DNA from: Humulus lupulus
Taxonomy: Eukaryota > Streptophyta > Magnoliopsida > Rosales > Cannabaceae
Direction of reading: 5' to 3'
DNA length: 64,000 nucleotides
Assembly (NCBI RefSeq): GCF_963169125.1
Contig: NC_084795.1
Coordinates: 189,384,214 to 189,448,213, forward strand
The notes below the pieces were generated by a model that did no database searches, was not told the DNA's origin, and worked only from the letters and a program-made list of their open reading frames with translations. Below, piece by piece: positions 59,237 through 64,000 of the stretch. Each line of letters opens with the position of its first letter. The first letter of the stretch is position 1. The position numbers and the translations under genes are program-made.

Positions 59237-59994
59237 TGTACGCCCTGATTTTCCCACGGGCTGATTAGCAAGCCGAGCTTCGGACTAATCATGGTTAGTC
59301 CATAAACATCCCCCAGACCGGAGCTCCTGTCTTGAGGTCGTACCCCCCTTAGCTCGAGGAATCCTCAAAGACTCGCCAAGACTGGAGCAAGGAATCGGAA
59401 GGCTGAAGGTCGGGTCAAATGCGCAGCTCGTGGTACGAGCTAGATATGGAGGCTATGACCCCTTGTAAAGTCAACACACGCAAGATAAACGTGCATATAT
59501 CTGACATCACGTGTCCGATATCTCCCTGACTTCTCGGACACACAGCAGGAACGTGCGTGTTCAGACACCCACGGCTGGGTTGGGCCGTGCGGCCCATTAT
59601 CTCCTTACCTATCGATTTGACCACACTTATGTGTCAGGTTTAGGAATTAATCATGAATGTCACAGAGTTGATATGACAAATAAGAAGGTCACGGGATGAC
59701 CTCCTTACCAACTTCCAGGTGCCTTCTCCTATAAATATGGAGACCCTGGGAGTTGATAAGGGTTGGAAAAAATAGTCCCTGGAAAGATATATACTTTGTA
59801 ACCAAATATCCAGAAGATATCAATAATATTGTCTAGTGGAGTAGAAGGATTTTAACCTTTGAACCACTTAAAAACCGTGTCTTGAGTCACCTATTTTATT
59901 CTCTAAGATCTTATATCTGTTATGGTTCTACGTTTGGCACTAATCCCTTTCTCTCCTTCTCTTAATTACCTGTTGCCAAAGAACCGCGTCAACA
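59237..59994 (+). repeat. 5' LTR of Tat B (758 bp)
   Basis: Starts TGTACGCCCTGATT, ends CGTCAACA. TATA box TATAAATA at 59730-59737. It is followed by TTTGGTGCTTTCATTGAGAG, the post-LTR segment where the primer-binding site should be; I cannot assign the tRNA. Confidence 0.92.
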
Positions 59995-60049
59995 GTTTGG
60001 TGCTTTCATTGAGAGCAAGTTCGATTAGTGCTGCTGCAAACATCCAACT

Positions 60050-62269
60050 ATGGTGACTACTCGATCCAGGCATGGCAACGAGACAGAACACATGATGGGC
60101 AGGAGGCTCATCATACCGCCATACCTAATGAACAAATTCTTGAAGTCCAGCAGCGGCCAGGAAAGCAGCCGGCGGGCCAAGACGATACTGGTAGTTCGGC
60201 GCCTCGGCCACCTAATTTGAACCCGTGTTATTATACTGCGGTGGAGATGGAGAACGCTCAGCTGAGGAGCCAATTAGCAACAACTAGTCAGCAAATCCAG
60301 GATGTCCTGGCCCGACTACCCCCTCTCACAACCAACGTTAACGTTGGAGAGAGGCAAGGTGAGGCTCCTAAGTCTCGCCGGGGTAATCGGTCCAGGCAAA
60401 GCCGTTCGGATATACTTCCAGCAGCCAACTCCACCCCTTCATCGCACCATCGAGAGGCAAACTTCGGGGAAATGCCTGGGACCGGACAACAGCAATACAG
60501 CCGTTCGGTTAGGACGTCAACTCCTAGCTCTCAACCATCCTCGAGGACGCCCAGGAGAGCTCGAGGAAATTCCCGAAGGAGATCCGGGGAGGGCCCACGA
60601 CGTCAGCCCGTCTTGCGCCTCGTCCAGATCGCCCGGCGCGGGACCAGCAAGTTGGCAGGGCCGAAAGGCCCCCACCGAATTTGATCCGTCCAGACGGAAC
60701 TAGGATCGCCTCCCCCGTCAGGCATCCTCCTTCTCTGATCAGATATCTGTCTCCTCCTCGGCCCTTCCGAGACATCCCAGCCTATGGGGGTAGTAGGAGA
60801 GACCTGCCAACAACTGGACCTTCCCGGCGTAGCAGGGCGCCAGGGGAAAGCTCAGGTCGTCACCGCCAAAGGCGGACTCCTAGCCTATCCAGCAGGAGCC
60901 ATTGGACCGGCAGTCGCCGGAGTGATCTCTCTGGAGGAGATCTACATCAACAATTAAGTTCGGCACAAAGTCACCAGACCACCCAGGGAGGCGACCTTCG
61001 GGATCACCCAGAGGATCGAGCTAGAGATGGTAGTCAGGCTCGCTCGGGGGGGGGGGGGGGGGCCGGTCCGAAGTACGTAACGGAGGGAATGTCCCAAATA
61101 ACCTATCTCAAGATAGGAGGGGCAATAACCCACCTAATATGTGCAATGGATCCGGGGCTGTCGAGCAGCCCCGGAATAACCAAGGATCTCAGGACCAAAC
61201 CCTCGAGTGCCTGACTCAGATGGAAGAACTAATGAGGAAGCTCCTATCAGAAAAGGAAAAAGACGAATATGATTCGGGAGACGAGATGGAACTCTTCGCC
61301 CCCAACATAGCAGCGACGACATACCCATCTGGTTTCCGTATGCCTCACTTGTCAAAGTTCAACGAGGACGGAGACCCGTCGGACCATTTAGGGATGTTCA
61401 ACACCCTAATGATGGCCCATAACATTGGCCTGGAGCTGCGATGCTTAATCTTCCCTTCCACATTGACCGGACCTGCCAGGCAGTGGTTCAAGCAGAGTAA
61501 AAGGCAGTCAATCAGCTCCTGGAAGACTTTCTCAGCTGACTTCAAAAGGGCATTCCGCGCCTCCCAGGCCGCCCGAGTCCAGGCCGACTCCCTAGCTAAC
61601 GTGAGACAGCAGCCCGGTGAGACACTGAAAGCCTACTTGAGCAGATTTGCGAATGTCGCTGCTCGAGCCAGGGACGCAGATAATAGCTCCAAGCTCATGG
61701 CCATGAGAACCGGAATCCTTGTCGGAGGAGACCTGTGGAAGGGAGTCAGCTTGGTTAACGAAATCCTTAATAGAGCCCAAGAATGGATAAACTTGGAAGA
61801 AGCAGAAGCCTCAGCCGCAGGAACCAGCCAGATACCCGAGCAGCCCGCTGGAGTAGGAACGGAGGTCGTGGCAGCGACCCCAGACGTCATACAGAACAAC
61901 CAGCCCGGTGGAGGCAAAAGAAAGGGAAATGGCGAAAACAATCAGCACGGCCAAAAGAAGAATAAGTCTGTAGACAAGTTTAAGCCCGTGTTCGCGACAT
62001 ATACCGAACTCACCCAGTCTAGGGAAAGTATCTTCCTGGCCAACTCTACTCGGGTCCCCTGGAAGAGGCCGGAGCCATTGAAACACCACAAGGGAAAGAG
62101 AGACACTTCCAAATTCTTCCATTTTCATAACGACGTCGGCCACAATACCGACGATTGTAGGCATCTCAAAGATGAGATAGAGACTCTCATCCGAGTAGGG
62201 CCCTTGGCTCAATACTCACGGAACAGGGTCCCAGCGAGTCGGCCTGCTCTAGAAGCCCCAGCCAGTTAG
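60050..62269 (+). pseudogene. Tat B gag
   Basis: Likely start at the ATG at 60050 (MVTTRSRHGNETEH), but the frame shifts near 60085, again near 60600-60680 and at a 17-G run (61046-61062). The N-terminal 350 residues are low-complexity, basic and Pro/Ser/Arg-rich. The last piece (61139-62269) is open: FAPNIAATTYPSGFRMPHLS, the gag core FPSTLTGPARQWFKQ and SSWKTFSADFKRAFRASQAA, then VRQQPGETLKAYLSRFANVA and a His/Cys cluster near its end (FHFHNDVGHNTDDCRHL) resembling a worn zinc knuckle. It ends in a TAG that is in frame with the protease, so gag and pol were probably one ORF. Confidence 0.9.
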
Positions 62270-63109
62270 CCCGGGTCTCGGATAAATCAGGACGTCCCTC
62301 CTCCCGTGGTCGGAGGAGAGATATCCACCATCTCTGGAGGTCCGTACATGGCTGGCACGAGCAGAGGCGCCCAGAAGAGATACGTGAATGAACTAAAGGC
62401 TCACAACGGAGTGGAGTTCATCCCGGAGCAGCGTCAGTCAAAACAACAACGATTAGAGAAGCAACCGATCACTTTTATGGAGGAAAACGCAGGCCATGTC
62501 CAATTCCCCCATAATGATCCCTTGGTTGTAGCAGTCCAGCTCGCCAATCGGAAAGTAAGGAGAGTGTTGGTAGACAACGGAAGCTCGGTGAACCTCCTAT
62601 TCCGATCCACCTTAGAAAAGATGGGTTTGACCGTTGCCGAGCTAAAGGCGACCTCCATGATGTTGTATCGTTTTTCGGGAGAAGGATTGGCAGCGATAGG
62701 GACGACCGAGCTGGTGATCACCCTAGGAGAAGAGTCTCGGACAGTCTCCAAACTACTCGAGTTCGTGGTCATTGACTGCTCCACTGCCTACAACGCCATT
62801 TTGGGCCGACCTACACTCATAGCTTTCGAGGCTATCACTTCCATTCGACACCTCGTCATGAAGTTCCCCACCTCGACGGGAATCTGCACGATCAAGGGCG
62901 ATCAGCTCGCTGCCAGGGAATGCTACAGCATTTCCATGAAGGGAAAGTCCAAACCCAGGCAGCTGGCTATGGCCATTCAGAGTGAAGAGGAATCTCAGGG
63001 ACCCTTGGCGGACCCTGAGATTGAAAAACCTCAGAGCGCCGAGGAGGAAAAAGTCGTCTTAAGTGAGGATATCGACCCCCGAATAGGCGAAGACAGATCC
63101 GAGCTCTAG
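62270..63109 (+). pseudogene. Tat B protease region
   Basis: Same frame as gag, between a TAG at 62267-62269 and another at 63107-63109. Reads GGPYMAGTSRGAQKRYVNEL, then the protease with VRRVLVDNGSSVNLLFRS (Asp-Asn-Gly at the triad position, a variant often seen in Tat) and YNAILGRPTLIAFEAITSIR. The tail is acidic. The protease core is intact; cutting of the polyprotein would depend on readthrough. Confidence 0.88.
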
Positions 63110-64000
63110 GCCATTGAGGAGCTCGAAGAAGTAAACATTGATAAACAAAATCCACCACGGACGGTCAAGCTCAGAAAAAACCTCTGTAGCAAGAGAAAGG
63201 CGGAGCTGACTACGTTTCTGCAGAATAACTTGGACGTATTCACATGGTCGCACGAGGACATGATAGGGATCAGCCCGAGCGTCATCATGCACACGCTCCA
63301 CCTGGATAAAAGCATTCCTGCCAAGTCTCAAAAGAAAAGACGTCTAGGAACAACCCGAGCTGAAGCCCTTGAAGAAGAAGTGGCCCGGCTCAAAAAAATG
63401 TGGCTTTATCCGTGAAGCCAAATTTCCAATTTGGGTCGCCAACCCCGTGCTAGTTCCAAAGCCCAACGGGAAATGGCGGACCTGCATTGACTTCTCCGAC
63501 TTGAATAAAGCCTGCCCCAAGGATTGTTTTCCATTACCAAGGATCGATCAGCTGGTGGATGCCACGGCGGGGCATGAGCTCATGTACTTTATGGACGCGT
63601 ACTCAGGCTACAATCAAATCACGATGAATCCGGCGGACCAGGAACACACCAGCTTCATGACCCCGACTAATGTCTATTGCTACAAGGTCATGCCATTTGG
63701 TCTGAAGAACACCGGAGCTACCTACCAAAGGCTAGTAAACAGAATGTTCGCGGACCAGATCAGAAAAAACATGGAAGTGTATGTTGATGACATGCTTGTC
63801 AAGTCAAAGACTGCCGACAACCATGTTTCCGACCTGGAAGAATGTTTTAAAATACTACGAGAATATGGCATGAGGCTCAATCCCTAGAAATGCACTTTTG
63901 GTGTTGCATCCGGGAGATTCCTGGGGTTCATAGTCAATACCCGAGGAATCGAAGCAAACCCCGACAAGATCAGGTCACTGCTCGAACTTCCTTCCCCCAG
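63110..64000 (+). pseudogene. Tat B reverse transcriptase, partial
   Basis: Continues after TAG 63107-63109 (AIEELEEVNIDKQNPPRTVK, NNLDVFTWSHEDMIGISP). A frameshift at the A-run near 63396-63402 moves to the frame of GFIREAKFPIWVANPVLVPK, WRTCIDFSDLNKACPKDCFP, FMDAYSGYNQITMNPADQEH, FGLKNTGATYQRLVNRMF and the catalytic YVDDMLVKS. A TAG near 63885 interrupts before KCTFGVASGRFLGFIV. The element continues past the window end. Confidence 0.92.

Larger units (their letters stand above)
59237..64000 (+). mobile_element. Tat-lineage Ty3/gypsy retrotransposon B, 5' part
   Basis: 5' LTR, leader, gag, protease and RT in order; the rest runs beyond the window. The LTR is the same family as that of Tat A and the same orientation. 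Expected left target duplication is CATAG. The gag-pol is broken in several places. Confidence 0.93.

Noticed and set aside
60302..60703. Alternative-frame ORF in Tat B gag
   Set aside because: Out-of-frame reading of the basic N-terminal gag region; the adjacent frame continues the gag pattern.
1..64000. A host single-copy gene
   Set aside because: Every convincing ORF belongs to a transposable element; no plant housekeeping domain, tRNA or rRNA was recognised on either strand.

Overview
This is plant nuclear DNA, almost certainly from a eudicot and from a repeat-dense (pericentromere-like) region. I see no host gene, tRNA, rRNA or CRISPR array. Essentially all recognisable sequence is transposable element: two Tat-lineage Ty3/gypsy elements, two Tekay-like chromoviruses with 3.7-3.9 kb LTRs, one internally deleted Athila-like element, six solo-LTR-like insertions with TGTAACG/CGTTACA-type ends, a copia-like solo LTR holding another solo LTR, an L1-type LINE and a CACTA-like MITE. 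Species cannot be fixed from the sequence. The LTR ends remind me of Cannabaceae repeats, but that is only an impression.

Left part, 1-11.5 kb. The window opens inside Tat element A (+ strand): the end of RT/RNase H, a second RNase H and an intact integrase. Next come a 122-bp tandem array, a four-exon gene on the opposite strand (5441 down to 2893) with its own TATA box, a polypurine tract and the 3' LTR (6427-7202). Element A sits in a Tekay-family LTR (7203-11514) that also carries a CACTA-like MITE (10724-11509).

Middle, 11.5-36.7 kb. A decayed Athila-like element (+) has a primer-binding site near 12901, gag from 13028, protease near 32110-32580 and then an abrupt join to an integrase tail near 32800. 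Its gag is split by a TGTAACG-type solo LTR (13895-15570) and by a Tekay solo LTR (15877-31535, target duplication AGGAG). That Tekay LTR itself holds a solo LTR within a solo LTR (15971-20692 containing 16246-18399), another solo LTR (22349-24561) and an almost complete LINE (25072-30013, 13-bp target duplication).

Right part, 36.7-64 kb. Tekay element E (minus strand) shows its 3' LTR (36680-45047, carrying two more solo LTRs) and its integrase/chromodomain end. Tekay element F (minus strand) was inserted into E's integrase. F has a 3' LTR at 46449-53134 (with a copia-like solo LTR and another solo LTR nested in it), integrase with chromodomain, RNase H, RT, protease, gag, an unusual extra ORF upstream of gag, an initiator-Met-type primer-binding site and the start of its 5' LTR. 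That 5' LTR is cut at 59236 by Tat element B (+), whose LTR, gag, protease and RT run off the window end.

Almost every coding region except the pol of Tat A is broken by stops, frameshifts or deletions. The most interesting items are the intron-containing antisense gene with its own promoter in Tat A, the extra ORF ahead of gag in F, and the conserved donor-site-like motifs plus a conserved 45-bp block in the TGTAACG-type LTRs.
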